From: Sphingomonas panni
GTDB lineage: Bacteria; Pseudomonadota; Alphaproteobacteria; Sphingomonadales; Sphingomonadaceae
Length of the DNA: 64,000 bases
Direction: 5' to 3'
NCBI RefSeq assembly: GCF_022664435.1
Contig: NZ_JAKREU010000007.1
Coordinates: 62,001 to 126,000, forward strand
Below the pieces are notes generated by a model that searched no databases, was not told the origin of the DNA, and saw nothing but the letters and a program-made list of their open reading frames with translations. Shown here one piece after another: positions 26,081-34,992 of this stretch (positions are counted from its first letter, which is position 1; the number at the start of each line of letters is the position of its first letter). The position numbers and the translations under genes are program-made.

Positions 26081-26485
26081 ATGCCTCCCCTTTCTTTCTA
26101 CAAAAGATCGAACGGTTGCCGAGCCCCCGCCGCGAATTACCTGCGCGGGCGAGTTTGCATCGGGGAGCTGGAAGAAGATTTCTGTTCAAGCACCGCGAAC
26201 TCGAGCCGCGACCGATACGAGCAGAACTGGCGCGAGGCTGCCCGATTGCTGGTACACAAACGCCAGCCAGTGCTGTTTTATACCGATGTAACGGCAAAAG
26301 CGTCATCGACATATCATGCCGTACCCTATGGTCGCGACATATTGCTCTTTGATCTTATCATTCGTGGCGCTCGCCGTCCGGTCAGCCAAGCGCGTTATCG
26401 ACAGACTCTCCTGCGCGAACGGCATGCGGTATCGTGCTGGGCCGCCCCGATTACCTCGTTCGAAGCTTTGGCCGTTTCGAAATAG
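26081..26485 (+). CDS. hypothetical protein, possible accessory gene
   Basis: 134 residues, no confident family. Sequence such as VCIGELEEDFCSSTANSSRD, QNWREAARLLVHKRQPVLFY and YHAVPYGRDILLFDLIIR looks like a folded soluble protein; the W-R-E-A-x-R-L-L block and late SCWAAPITSFEAL are loosely like small immunity proteins of contact-inhibition systems, but this is a weak impression. The DNA is AT-richer than its neighbours. No toxin-like partner lies beside it. The ATG at 26081 is uncertain. Confidence 0.45.
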   Translation: MPPLSFYKRSNGCRAPAANYLRGRVCIGELEEDFCSSTANSSRDRYEQNWREAARLLVHKRQPVLFYTDVTAKASSTYHAVPYGRDILLFDLIIRGARRPVSQARYRQTLLRERHAVSCWAAPITSFEALAVSK

Positions 26486-26505
26486 GCTCGATCGTCCACC
26501 CCCAT

Positions 26506-26601
26506 CGTCATTCCCGCGAAGGCGGGAATCCATATGCACCAGCGTGCGCGATCGATCCTCGAGCGCAGCGCGTATGGATCCCCGCCTGCGCGGGGATGAC
26601 G
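26506..26601. repeat. two-armed palindromic repeat
   Basis: Arms CGTCATTCCCGCGAAGGCGG and CCGCCTGCGCGGGGATGACG with inner ATCCATATG/CGTATGGAT pairing. Another variant of the long bipartite palindromes in this window; it fills most of the gap between 26486 and 26755, the remainder of which shows nothing. Confidence 0.85.
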
Positions 26602-26755
26602 GCGGAGAAAGGCGCCTACTTTCCTACATCAGCGGAAGCGTGCCATCGTCCCTGCGGCTCTTTCCATCGTTCAATCCATTCCGGTGTCACAGGGCACAAA
26701 GCGACTAGTGCGCAAATGGCGTGCGAGTGTGAACTTCGTGAACTTTGGGCCTTGG

Positions 26756-27670
26756 CTACCCCCGCCGCACCCGCGCCACCAAGGGTCCGACGACCGGCCA
26801 GTCGCGTGCCTTCTTCACCCGCTCGACCCCGCCATCGAACGCCCGCAGTGCCTTCACCGTCGCGCGGTTACCCACCGTTCCGCGCAGCAGCAGCAGGTCG
26901 GCGCAGGCCGTGCCGCCGGTGGCGAACTGCCGCTTGTGCTGGCCCTCGCCCTCCGTAAAGTCGAAGCGCAGCGCCGCCGGTTCGTCGAACAGGGTGCGGA
27001 ACGCCGCCATGTGCAGCACGCTGCCGGGCGACCATTCGCTCCAGCTGGGGTCGTGGCCGACATAGTCGTAGCGGACGTCGCCCGCCGTCATCGGGCAATA
27101 GAGATAGGCGATGGGCGTGCCGCCGACGAACAGCAGCCAGCCGAACGCCTCGCCCCGCGCGCCCTTCCCCTGCATCGCCGCGCGGAACTGAATATCGTTG
27201 GGCAGGCCCGCGCCGAGCAGCCTTTCCTGATAAGTCCGCTCCGCCACCCGGCGGGCGATGCCGTGGAACTCGGCCAGTTCCTGCGCGGTGCGATAGGTGC
27301 GGACGTCGAGCGCGCCTTCGTTCGCTTCGGCCAGCTTCTTCGCCTTGCGCTTCAGGCCGGAGCGTGCATTGCCCGACAGGCCGGCGAACCATGCGTCGAA
27401 CCCGATGGTCAGGTCGGTGTGATAGCGGGTGTAGCGTTGCCGGACGAAGGCGAAGCCGCTGTCCGGGCGCACCCTGTCCAGCAACGGTTCGGGCAGCGAG
27501 GTGACCGACCAGCCATCGCCGCCGGGCGGCAGCGGTGGCAGGACCGGCACCTCCCCCGACAGCACGTCGCGCAACTCCAGCGGCACGCGCACCAGCCGGC
27601 GGCGGATCGAAAAGAGCGTGCGCGCGCCGATCTGGAACTTGATCGGCCAGGGTTGGGCGGCGGTCGTCAC
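26756..27670 (-). CDS. GNAT/FemAB-like acetyltransferase (CelD type)
   Basis: 304 residues from a GTG at 27670 that overlaps the upstream deacetylase stop by 4 nt. The second half has the double-GNAT pattern of FemAB/CelD proteins: SGNARSGLKRKAKKLAEANE, GEAFGWLLFVGGTPIAYLYC, YDYVGHDPSWSEWSPGSVLH and LRFDFTEGEGQHKRQFATGG. Such proteins act in exopolysaccharide or cellulose synthesis, or in peptide-like bond formation. Coupled to a deacetylase, it suggests a surface-polysaccharide or lipid-sugar modification pair (inferred). Confidence 0.8.
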   Translation of the reverse strand: MTTAAQPWPIKFQIGARTLFSIRRRLVRVPLELRDVLSGEVPVLPPLPPGGDGWSVTSLPEPLLDRVRPDSGFAFVRQRYTRYHTDLTIGFDAWFAGLSGNARSGLKRKAKKLAEANEGALDVRTYRTAQELAEFHGIARRVAERTYQERLLGAGLPNDIQFRAAMQGKGARGEAFGWLLFVGGTPIAYLYCPMTAGDVRYDYVGHDPSWSEWSPGSVLHMAAFRTLFDEPAALRFDFTEGEGQHKRQFATGGTACADLLLLRGTVGNRATVKALRAFDGGVERVKKARDWPVVGPLVARVRRG

Positions 27671-28623
27671 GCCGCACGCTCCTCGACCCAGTTCGACCAC
27701 AGCTGTTCGACCTGTCGCCGCCGCGTGCGCCACGCGCTGGCGGGCAGCGGTCGGTCGTCCTGCCCCAGCCGCAGCGCGGGACGGTCGCCAAAATGGGTCG
27801 TGGGCAGCGCGTCGGCGCGCGCGGCCAGCGTGCGGCACAATGCCTCGAACCGGCGGACATGGACGCCGTTGGCGCGCGTACCCTGTCGGTTGGCGAGTTC
27901 GAAGCCGTGGCTGACGATGGTCACCGCGGCATGGTCGTGCCGGGCGGCATGATCGAGCGCCGCGCGCATCTCCGCTGCAGATAATGCGCAAATCTGGAAA
28001 TGCCGCCGCCCGCCGCCGGGCATGGCGATGGTCGTTACCGGCAGCTCGACCAGCCCGCGATGCGCTACGGGCGCGATCAGGTCCGACGACAGCGACAGCG
28101 CGCTGGGCCATGGATGGTGCGCGCCGTTATGGCTGCTGTCATAGGCGAAGCCCAACGCGGCCAGCGCGTCGATGGTGGTGTCGTTGGCGCTGTAGCTGCC
28201 GGCGCGGAATGCAACCGGATCGGGCGCGCCGGCTTCACGCAGCAGGTCGCGTGCCTCGCCCAGCAGGTCCTGCTGCTCCTGCCGCGACAGGTCGACCAGT
28301 TCGAACGCACCATGCGCCCGCCCCCGGTCGCCGACCGCCGCGCCGACCCAATTGGGGTGGAGATGGAGCTGCGCCTCCTGCCCCGCAGCCAGGATCGCCT
28401 CCACAGTCGGGGCGATCGCGGCCATGCCGTAGAGGCGCGCGGGGAGCGGATCGACGAAGAAGCACGCCTTCAGCCCATGCGCACGCAACCGCTCCAGCTG
28501 CCACGTCACCCCGACCCCGGCGGGTTCGAGCGAGCGGGCGACGACCGTCGATGCGGGCAGGTCGGCCGCATGGTGCCGCCACATCAATTCGGTGTCGATC
28601 GTCAGGAATACCGGCGTTGCCAT
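27667..28623 (-). CDS. polysaccharide deacetylase-like protein
   Basis: 318 residues, ATG at 28623. NodB-like elements: VFLTIDTELMWRHHAA at the start, LKACFFVDPL, AQLHLHPNWVG, AFRAGSYSANDTTIDALAAL, FAYDSSHN and VTIVSHGFEL. It is related in layout to the deacetylase at 4870-5859. No signal peptide. Its stop is overlapped by the GNAT/FemAB-like gene. Substrate unknown. Confidence 0.82.
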   Translation of the reverse strand: MATPVFLTIDTELMWRHHAADLPASTVVARSLEPAGVGVTWQLERLRAHGLKACFFVDPLPARLYGMAAIAPTVEAILAAGQEAQLHLHPNWVGAAVGDRGRAHGAFELVDLSRQEQQDLLGEARDLLREAGAPDPVAFRAGSYSANDTTIDALAALGFAYDSSHNGAHHPWPSALSLSSDLIAPVAHRGLVELPVTTIAMPGGGRRHFQICALSAAEMRAALDHAARHDHAAVTIVSHGFELANRQGTRANGVHVRRFEALCRTLAARADALPTTHFGDRPALRLGQDDRPLPASAWRTRRRQVEQLWSNWVEERAA

Positions 28624-28857
28624 GAAAGCGTCCTGCACGGTTCGAGGTAAATATCCCATAAATCGATTAGGACGATGCCGATCTATTAGTACAGGGCGTA
28701 CCAAGCAACGTTAACCATCCTATCGGCCCATATGCCCGGATTGTTACTTTCCCGTACCGAAAACGACGCGAATTTCGCGCAAAATAGGGGATCGACAGCG
28801 GGAACAGGACCGACCAACACGTCGTTCAGCGGCGTAACTTTATTACCGGAGGGCTGG

Positions 28858-29028
28858 ATGATCGACGACATCGACCGCACCGACGCCATATTTCTCGTCG
28901 CACGCCATGGCCGCGACGCCCCGGACATCGCCGGGTCGAAGAGCGTCCGCGCCTGCAACCGCGGGGACGCGGGCGAGGCCCGGCGCTGGCAGGCGATCCG
29001 CAGCTTCATCCAGCGGAGTATCGGCTAA
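28858..29028 (+). CDS. small conserved-looking hypothetical protein
   Basis: 56 residues, MIDDIDRTDAIFLVARHGRD at the start and RRWQAIRSFIQRSIG at the end. A good GGAGGG ribosome site ends 5 nt before the ATG, which decides the start over the longer open frame from 28732. Acidic start, basic amphipathic end. The AT-rich 230 nt upstream probably holds divergent promoters for this gene and the deacetylase. Function unknown. Confidence 0.6.
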   Translation: MIDDIDRTDAIFLVARHGRDAPDIAGSKSVRACNRGDAGEARRWQAIRSFIQRSIG

Positions 29029-29118
29029 GCGCCGCAAGGACGTTGCTCCAACGGACGCCGGAGCTTCCGTGCCGGGGAAAATCCGTCTTCCGCTCGGTTG
29101 ACGTTCGGGGCGCTCGAT

Positions 29119-29316
29119 CTATTCCGGGGTCCCGGCCCAGTCGTTCCATTCGGCGATCGCCGCTGCCGTTTCCGCCCGCAGCGTCGCCTGTGCCGCTTCG
29201 TCGATCGCATGGATGAGCGCCGCGTGGCAGGTCGCGGTGATATCGATCCCCGCCGCCCGCGCCCGCGCCGCCAGCGCGGGATCGAGCGCGATGCTATCGG
29301 GCGTGGAAGAAGTCAT
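29119..29316 (-). CDS. CcdA-like antitoxin, no visible toxin partner
   Basis: 65 residues. The order of features matches CcdA-family antitoxins: a ribbon-helix-helix-like N-terminal half with ALAARARAAGIDITATCHAA, then an Ala-rich helix and the characteristic tail AAAIAEWNDWAGTPE (compare the WxxxNxxAIxxxN ending of CcdA). Its start lies inside the 3' end of uvrC (23-nt overlap). No CcdB-like gene follows on the same strand; the next 90 nt are empty and then a gene on the other strand begins. It may be a solitary regulator. Confidence 0.65.
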   Translation of the reverse strand: MTSSTPDSIALDPALAARARAAGIDITATCHAALIHAIDEAAQATLRAETAAAIAEWNDWAGTPE

Positions 29317-31225
29317 AGACACCCTGTGCCATGGTCTTGCTGACCCCCGGCGCCTTTTGCAGGTCCTCCAGGCTGGCATTGCGCACCGCGCGGGCGGTGC
29401 CGAAATGCATCAGCAGCGCCTTCTTTCGCGCCGGGCCGATGCCGGGCACGTCGTCGAGCGGGCTGGCACCGATCGCCTTGGACCGTTTGTCGCGATGCGC
29501 CCCGATCACGAAGCGATGGACCTCGTCGCGCAGCCTTTGCAGATAGAACAGCACCGGTGAATTGACCGGCAACGTCAGTTCGCGCCCGTCCATCAGGTGG
29601 AACACCTCGCGTCCGTCGCGGCCGTGATGCGGCCCCTTCGCGACGCCGACCATGCAGACATCCTCGATGCCGAGGTCCTCCAGCACCGCCTTGGCCGCGC
29701 TCAACTGCCCCTTGCCGCCATCGATCAGGACAAGGTCGGGCCAGCCATTGCCGTCGCGGTCGGTTTCGCGATCCGGATTCTCCTCCTGCGCGCGGGCGAA
29801 GCGGCGCGTCAGCACCTCCTTCATCATCGCGAAGTCGTCGTTGGTCTGCGCCTGCTTGATGTTGAACTTGCGATACTGGCCCTTGCGGAACCCTTCCGGC
29901 CCGGCGACGACCATCGCGCCCAGCGCATTGGTGCCCTGGATATGGCTGTTGTCGTACACCTCGATCCGGTCGGGCGGCCCTTCCAGCTCGAACAGCTCGG
30001 CGACCTCGCGCAGCAGCTTGGCTTGGGTGGTGGACTCCGCATTGCGTCGTTCCAGCGCCTCCTCCGCATTGCGCTTCGCCTGGTCGAGCAGGCGGCGGCG
30101 CACGCCGCGTTGCGGCACCGACAGCGCGACCTTGAACCCGGCACGTTCGGCCATCGCCTCGGCCAGCACCGGTGCTTCGGTCAGGTCGCGGTCGACGAAC
30201 ACGTTGCGCGGCGGCGGTACCTCTTCATAGAATTGCATGAGGAAGGCAGACAGCACCTCCTCCTCCGGCACGTCGTTGGTGTGCGCCGGGAAGAAGCTGC
30301 GATGGCCCCAATTCTGGCCACCGCGAATGAAGAAGGCCTGGATGCCGATCGTCCCCTCGCGACACGCCATGGCGAAGATATCGGCATCGCCGACGCCGTC
30401 CGCGTTGATCGCCTGCGACCCCTGGATGAAGGTCAGCGCCTTCAGCCGGTCGCGCAGCACGGCGGCCAGTTCGAAGTCCATCGCCTCCGCCGCCGCCTGC
30501 ATCTGGGTGCCGAGCTTCGCCTGTACCTTGGTCGATTTGCCGGCCAGGAAGTCCTTCGCGTCGGCAATCAGCTCGGCATAGGCGGCCTGATCGATCCGCC
30601 CGACGCACGGGGCCGAGCAACGCTTGATCTGGTACAGCAGGCACGGCCGGTCGCGCGTCTTGAAGAAGCCGTCGGTGCAGGAGCGGAGCAGGAACAGTTT
30701 CTGCAACGCGTTCAGCGTCTGCGTCACCGATCCGGCGCTGGCGAAGGGGCCGTAATAATTGCCCTTCGCCCGCCGCGCGCCGCGATGCTTCTGAATGCGC
30801 GGGAATTCATGGTCGGCCCGCAGCAGGATGAACGGGAACGACTTATCGTCGCGCAGCAGCACGTTGTAGGGCGGGCGATAGCGTTTGATGAGCTGCGCTT
30901 CGAGCAGCAGCGCCTCCGCCTCGTTATTGGTCGTGACGATCGTCATCGACCGGGTCTGCGCGACCATGCGCTGCAGCCGCTTGGTCAGGCGCGACACCTG
31001 CGTATAGTTCGCCACGCGGTTCTTGAGCGCGCGCGCCTTGCCGACATAGAGCACCTCGCCGCGCGCATCCTGCATCCGGTACACCCCCGGCCGCGCCGGC
31101 AGCGTCGCCAGCACGTTGCGGATCGCGGCGACGCCGGCGTCGATATCCGGCGCGTCCGATCCGCGCACGGTGAAGCTGGCTTTGTCCTCATGGAAGCGAT
31201 TGGGAGCGTTGGGCGTTTCCGACAT
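29294..31225 (-). CDS. uvrC: excinuclease ABC subunit C
   Basis: Makes both incisions in nucleotide excision repair. 643 residues: GIY-YIG domain (PGVYRMQDARGEVLYVGKAR, LKNRVANYTQ), a Cys cluster region (CLLYQIKRCSAPCVG), UVR motif (AAEAMDFELAAVLRDRLKAL), the RNase H-like nuclease (EVYDNSHIQGTNALGAMVV, DLVLIDGGKGQLSAA) and the C-terminal HhH pair (LDDVPGIGPARKKALLMHFG). uvrA is also in this window, about 25 kb away. Confidence 0.97.
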   Translation of the reverse strand: MSETPNAPNRFHEDKASFTVRGSDAPDIDAGVAAIRNVLATLPARPGVYRMQDARGEVLYVGKARALKNRVANYTQVSRLTKRLQRMVAQTRSMTIVTTNNEAEALLLEAQLIKRYRPPYNVLLRDDKSFPFILLRADHEFPRIQKHRGARRAKGNYYGPFASAGSVTQTLNALQKLFLLRSCTDGFFKTRDRPCLLYQIKRCSAPCVGRIDQAAYAELIADAKDFLAGKSTKVQAKLGTQMQAAAEAMDFELAAVLRDRLKALTFIQGSQAINADGVGDADIFAMACREGTIGIQAFFIRGGQNWGHRSFFPAHTNDVPEEEVLSAFLMQFYEEVPPPRNVFVDRDLTEAPVLAEAMAERAGFKVALSVPQRGVRRRLLDQAKRNAEEALERRNAESTTQAKLLREVAELFELEGPPDRIEVYDNSHIQGTNALGAMVVAGPEGFRKGQYRKFNIKQAQTNDDFAMMKEVLTRRFARAQEENPDRETDRDGNGWPDLVLIDGGKGQLSAAKAVLEDLGIEDVCMVGVAKGPHHGRDGREVFHLMDGRELTLPVNSPVLFYLQRLRDEVHRFVIGAHRDKRSKAIGASPLDDVPGIGPARKKALLMHFGTARAVRNASLEDLQKAPGVSKTMAQGVYDFFHAR

Positions 31226-31264
31226 CGCCGCCGATTTAGGGAGTCCGCCCGGCGAGCGCCAGCG

Positions 31265-32356
31265 TCATGCCGCCGCGGAGGTGCGGCCATCGTCCTTCGC
31301 GCGGTACATCAACAGGTCGGCGCGCTGGATCACCTCGTCGATCGAGCGGTCGCCGGCCTCGATCCGGGCTGCGCCGACGCTCAGCGTCCATGGCGGCAGC
31401 CCCGCCTCGCCCCGACCGGCGCGGAGACGAAGCCGTTCGGCGGCGGATGCCGGATCGTCGGCATCGGTTACGACCAGAAACTCGTCGCCACCCAGCCGCG
31501 CGACGAAATCGCTACCGACGCCGCGTTGCAGGGCGGTCGCGATCGCCACCAGCACCGCGTCACCGACCGCATGGCCATGGCAGTCGTTGATCGCCTTGAA
31601 CCGGTCGACATCGATCAGCAACGCGACCCGGCCCGGCACCAGCAGCTTGGCCGCGCCCGCCGCCAGCGCCGCGCGGTTCCACAGGCCGGTCAGCGGATCG
31701 CGCAACGCCATATCCCGCAGCTCCCGCTGCGCGCGCGCCGTCGGAATCCACAGCAGCGCCAGATTGGCCGCACCGAACAACAGCTGGTCGGCGAGATAGG
31801 GAATCGCCTCCAGCAGCTGCACCAGTTGCTGCGTCGCCAGCGCGCTGATCGCGACCGTGAGATAGACCGGGGCGTAGAGCGACAGCAGGCAGCCGGCGAG
31901 GCGACGCGGCCGGGCGGTGCCGTCGGTCGCGCGATTGCGGATCAGCGGCAGGGCAAGCGCGAAGGAACTGATCGCCATCGTCGCCGACCAGACCGCCGCC
32001 GCGATCGCGCCCGTACCGATCACCGTCAGCACGGCGCTGGGCACGATCGCGGTTATCCCCACCACGACCCACATCCATGGCACGAAGGCTGGTTGCCCGT
32101 CGAAGCGCCGGACGCCCGCCAGCACCAGCGCCATCGAAAAGCTGAGAACGGCGTCGGTCAGCACCAGCATCCACAGCGGGAGCGGCTCCCCGATCAACCC
32201 CGTCAGGATGAGCGAGGCGCAATAGCTGAACGCCCCCCAGCCCCAATAGCGGTACCACGCCCCTCCCGCGCCCATGGCGAAGAACACCACGGTATAGGCC
32301 GCGCTGCACAGGATGCTGCACTGGCGCAGCGTCGCCACGTCGGGAAGCTCGAACAT
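31265..32356 (-). CDS. membrane diguanylate cyclase (GGDEF)
   Basis: Makes cyclic di-GMP from GTP. 363 residues: about six membrane spans in the first 190 residues, a short linker and a GGDEF domain with DPLTGLWNRAALAAGAA, LLIDVDRFKAINDCHGHAVG and the intact active-site RLGGDEFLVV. No RxxD inhibitory site is seen directly before GGDEF. The membrane part has no recognised sensor family. Independent of the neighbouring uvrC. Confidence 0.93.
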   Translation of the reverse strand: MFELPDVATLRQCSILCSAAYTVVFFAMGAGGAWYRYWGWGAFSYCASLILTGLIGEPLPLWMLVLTDAVLSFSMALVLAGVRRFDGQPAFVPWMWVVVGITAIVPSAVLTVIGTGAIAAAVWSATMAISSFALALPLIRNRATDGTARPRRLAGCLLSLYAPVYLTVAISALATQQLVQLLEAIPYLADQLLFGAANLALLWIPTARAQRELRDMALRDPLTGLWNRAALAAGAAKLLVPGRVALLIDVDRFKAINDCHGHAVGDAVLVAIATALQRGVGSDFVARLGGDEFLVVTDADDPASAAERLRLRAGRGEAGLPPWTLSVGAARIEAGDRSIDEVIQRADLLMYRAKDDGRTSAAA

Positions 32357-32406
32357 CTGGGACCATGATTACCGGACGAGCGTTAACGGCCGGTCACCAG
32401 CATTGC

Positions 32407-33396
32407 CTACCCCGCCCGGGCCGCCTCGATGATGCGCAGGCCGCGCACCGCGTCGACCGGATCGACCGGCACTGTGCCCTCGCCCCGGATCGCGTCGCGC
32501 ATCGCCCGGTAAAAGCCGCGCCAGTCGCCAGCCTCCGACCGGACCGGGCGGGCGTTGCCCTCCGCATCGGTCAGCGTACCCCACAGACCATCGGGTTCGA
32601 TGCCATAGCCGCTGTCGGTCGGCATCCCCCCGGCGCGCAGCACCGCTTCCTGCGGATCGATGCCATATTTGACGAAGCTGCCCCTGGTACCGTGCAGGGC
32701 GAAGCGCGGACGTGGCGCTGCGACCAGCGAGGCCGAACCGATCGTCACGCGGCGGGCACCATAGCGCAGGACGACCTCGAAATAATCGTCGACGCCGGCG
32801 CCGTCGCGCTGGGTGGTGACGTCGCCCGCGACCGCATCGGGCATGCCGAACAGCCGGATCGCCTGATCGATCATGTGCGGCCCCAGATCGTTCAGCAGCC
32901 CGCTGCCCGGACCGCCCTCCTCACGCCAGCCGGGCTTGATCGCCGGGCGGAACCGGTCCCAGCGCAGCTCGGCCAGCTGCACCTCGCCCAGCGCATCGTC
33001 GCGCAGCAGGCGTTCGGCGGTCAGGAAATCGCTGTCCCAGCGGCGATTGTGGAACACGCTGAGCAGCCGGCCTGCGCCCCGCGCCAGATGCACCAGCGCG
33101 ACCGCATCGGCGTCGTCGGTGGCGAGCGGCTTGTCGACGACGACATGTCGCCCGGCGGCGAGCGCCGCCTGTGCCAGTGGGGCGTGGCTGTCATTGGGGG
33201 TGGCGATAACGATCAGGTCGAGGCCGTCGTCGTCGATCAGCGCCATCGGGTCGGCATGGCGCACCGCGCCCGGGAAGCGATCCGTCTGGCGCGAGGTGGC
33301 GATCGCCGCCAGCTCAATTCCCTCCACGCACGCGATTAGCGGCGCGTGGAACGACGCGCCGGCCAGGCCGAACCCGATCAGGCCGACGCGCACCAT
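32407..33396 (-). CDS. Gfo/Idh/MocA family oxidoreductase
   Basis: 329 residues: NAD(P)-binding Rossmann fold (RVGLIGFGLAGASFHAPLIA), DLIVIATPNDSHAPLAQAAL and the EKP-like motif as DKPLATDDADA (VVVDKPLAT), then the catalytic-domain Asp and His region NDLGPHMIDQAIRLFG. A dehydrogenase acting on a sugar or polyol; the substrate cannot be assigned. Start at 33396, 1 nt after the stop of the small secreted protein upstream, so probably co-transcribed with it. Confidence 0.92.
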   Translation of the reverse strand: MVRVGLIGFGLAGASFHAPLIACVEGIELAAIATSRQTDRFPGAVRHADPMALIDDDGLDLIVIATPNDSHAPLAQAALAAGRHVVVDKPLATDDADAVALVHLARGAGRLLSVFHNRRWDSDFLTAERLLRDDALGEVQLAELRWDRFRPAIKPGWREEGGPGSGLLNDLGPHMIDQAIRLFGMPDAVAGDVTTQRDGAGVDDYFEVVLRYGARRVTIGSASLVAAPRPRFALHGTRGSFVKYGIDPQEAVLRAGGMPTDSGYGIEPDGLWGTLTDAEGNARPVRSEAGDWRGFYRAMRDAIRGEGTVPVDPVDAVRGLRIIEAARAG

Positions 33397-33397
33397 G

Positions 33398-33697
33398 TCA
33401 ATTGAGCTTCGCGAGTTCGGCGGCGACCTTCGCGATGTCCGCGTCGGTGATCTTGCCCTGTGCATAGGGCTGGACCTGCTTCAGGCTCATCCCCTTGAAC
33501 ATCGGATAGGATTCATGCGCCATCATCCCCGGGAACTGCGCGTCGAGGATCGCCTTGCCCTTCGGGTTCGCCGCGATGGCCTCGATGCTGCTGTCGATGG
33601 TCAGCTTGGCGGCAGCGGGCGCGGCGGTCGGCGCGGTCTGTGCCGAGGCGGCAAGCGGCGTCGCCAGCAGCGCGACGGCGGTGAACAGGAACTTCAT
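33398..33697 (-). CDS. small exported protein
   Basis: 99 residues starting MKFLFTAVALLATPLAASAQ, a clear signal peptide with cleavage at ASA-Q; a GGAGGGA ribosome site fixes this start. The mature part (LTIDSSIEAIAANPKGKAIL, MKFKGMSL-like FKGMSLKQVQPYAQ, ITDADIAKVAAELAKL) resembles short periplasmic helical proteins that often accompany sugar-utilisation genes. It directly precedes the oxidoreductase. Confidence 0.8.
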   Translation of the reverse strand: MKFLFTAVALLATPLAASAQTAPTAAPAAAKLTIDSSIEAIAANPKGKAILDAQFPGMMAHESYPMFKGMSLKQVQPYAQGKITDADIAKVAAELAKLN

Positions 33698-33806
33698 GGC
33701 AATCCCTCCAGGGGCAACGACGCCCCGACAAGGACTTAGCGCCCCGCAGCCACGCCGCCAACCCGCTGGAGACGTCCGCCCTTTTCTCGATGGCTGCTCC
33801 AAACAT

Positions 33807-33889
33807 CGTCACCCCGGCCTTGAGCCGGGGTCCCGCTTCTTCCTTTACCGCGCAAGAAAGCGGGACCCCGGCTCAAGTCCGGGGTGACG
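33807..33889. repeat. two-armed palindromic repeat
   Basis: Ends CGTCACCCCGGCCTTGAGCC and reverse complement, with inner GGTCCCGCTTCTT/AAGCGGGACC arms and a short AT-containing centre. The inner arm matches the solitary arms at 4274 and 20108. Confidence 0.9.
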
Positions 33890-33934
33890 AACGGGTGGGG
33901 GACGGAATACCGTAATCGCCATAACCGGATGCCG

Positions 33935-34878
33935 TCACCCGGCGCGCTTCAGCCAGCCGTGCATGTCCATCCAGCGGGCGAAGGCGTCGAACCATCCGGT
34001 GCTCGTCGTCTGCTTCGGATACATGCCGAAGCCATGGCCGCCCTGTTCATACAGGTGGAATTCGACCGGCCGCTTCGCCGCCTTCCACGATTCGATCAGG
34101 CCGAAGCCGCCGTTCGCGAAGAACGGATCGTCGGCAGCAATCGCCACGAACAGCGGCGGGGCGTCGGCCGGCACTGGTCCCATCGCGGCGAGCGGGCCGT
34201 ACACGTCGCCGATGAAGGCGGGCCTGGCGGGGCCGTTCGCCAGCGTCGTTGCCATGGTCAGCATCGCGCCGGCGGAAAAACCGATCATGCCGATACGGTT
34301 CGGATCGACCTTCCACTCGCCCGCGCGCGACCGGATCAGGGCGAAAGCGGCATTGGCGTCGGCGATCTGCGGGGCGAGCGCGTTCGCGGCAGCGCCCGGC
34401 GCAGGTCGCGGACGCGGTGCGGTGCGGTGCCGGAGAACATCTCGCGCATCGACCGTTCGAACCCGGCCATGTCCGCGGGCGTCTGGTTCAGCCGATATTT
34501 CAGGACGAACGCGGCGACGCCCCGGTCCGCCAGCGCCTTCGCCACGTCCCAGCCCTCGTTCGACATCGACAGGGTGCGGAATCCCCCGCCCGGTGCGACG
34601 ATCACCGCCGTGCCGGTTGCCTTGGCCGGATCGGGCAGGAACGGGGTCAGCGTCGCGTCGGTGACGTTGCGGGCGAAGCTGCTGCCATATTGCCGGTGCC
34701 ACGATTCCTTCGCGGTCGCGCCTGGCAGCGTGCCGGTGTTCAGGGGAATGGAGGTCGGCTGGGCCGGGGTCGCCATCGGTTCCATCCTGTCGCTTTGCGC
34801 CAGCGCCGGCGCGGCGCTAACGGCCAGTGCCGCCCCAATCGCCCAGCCCGGCAAACGCCGTCCGTGGATTGCTCGCAT
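33935..34878 (-). pseudogene. exported alpha/beta hydrolase, frameshifted by a pentamer repeat
   Basis: Signal peptide (LPGWAIGAALAVSAAPALAQ), oxyanion loop VIVAPGGGF, nucleophile elbow GMIGFSAGAM (Ser), acid AIAADDPFF and His in GGHGFGMY give a complete esterase/acetyl-xylan-esterase-like triad, but split between two frames. The break is at a CGGTG pentamer present three times in a row (34415-34429, plus strand). With two copies the frame is continuous, reading FSGTAPRPRPAPGAAANALA. The intact protein would have about 313 residues. It could be a recent inactivation, a reversible switch or an assembly slip. Confidence 0.85.
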
Positions 34879-34992
34879 ACACCCTCTCCCTGTTGTTATC
34901 GGGCGAGTATTCCTGCGCTACGAACCATTGTCCAACGATTCCTGTTAGCGGTAACCTCGACCGATCCCGGATTTTCGGTCAGCGGTTCGGCA

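Noticed and set aside
29597..32368. 923-codon plus-strand open frame
   Set aside because: Antisense to uvrC and the GGDEF gene, with the same compositional artefact.
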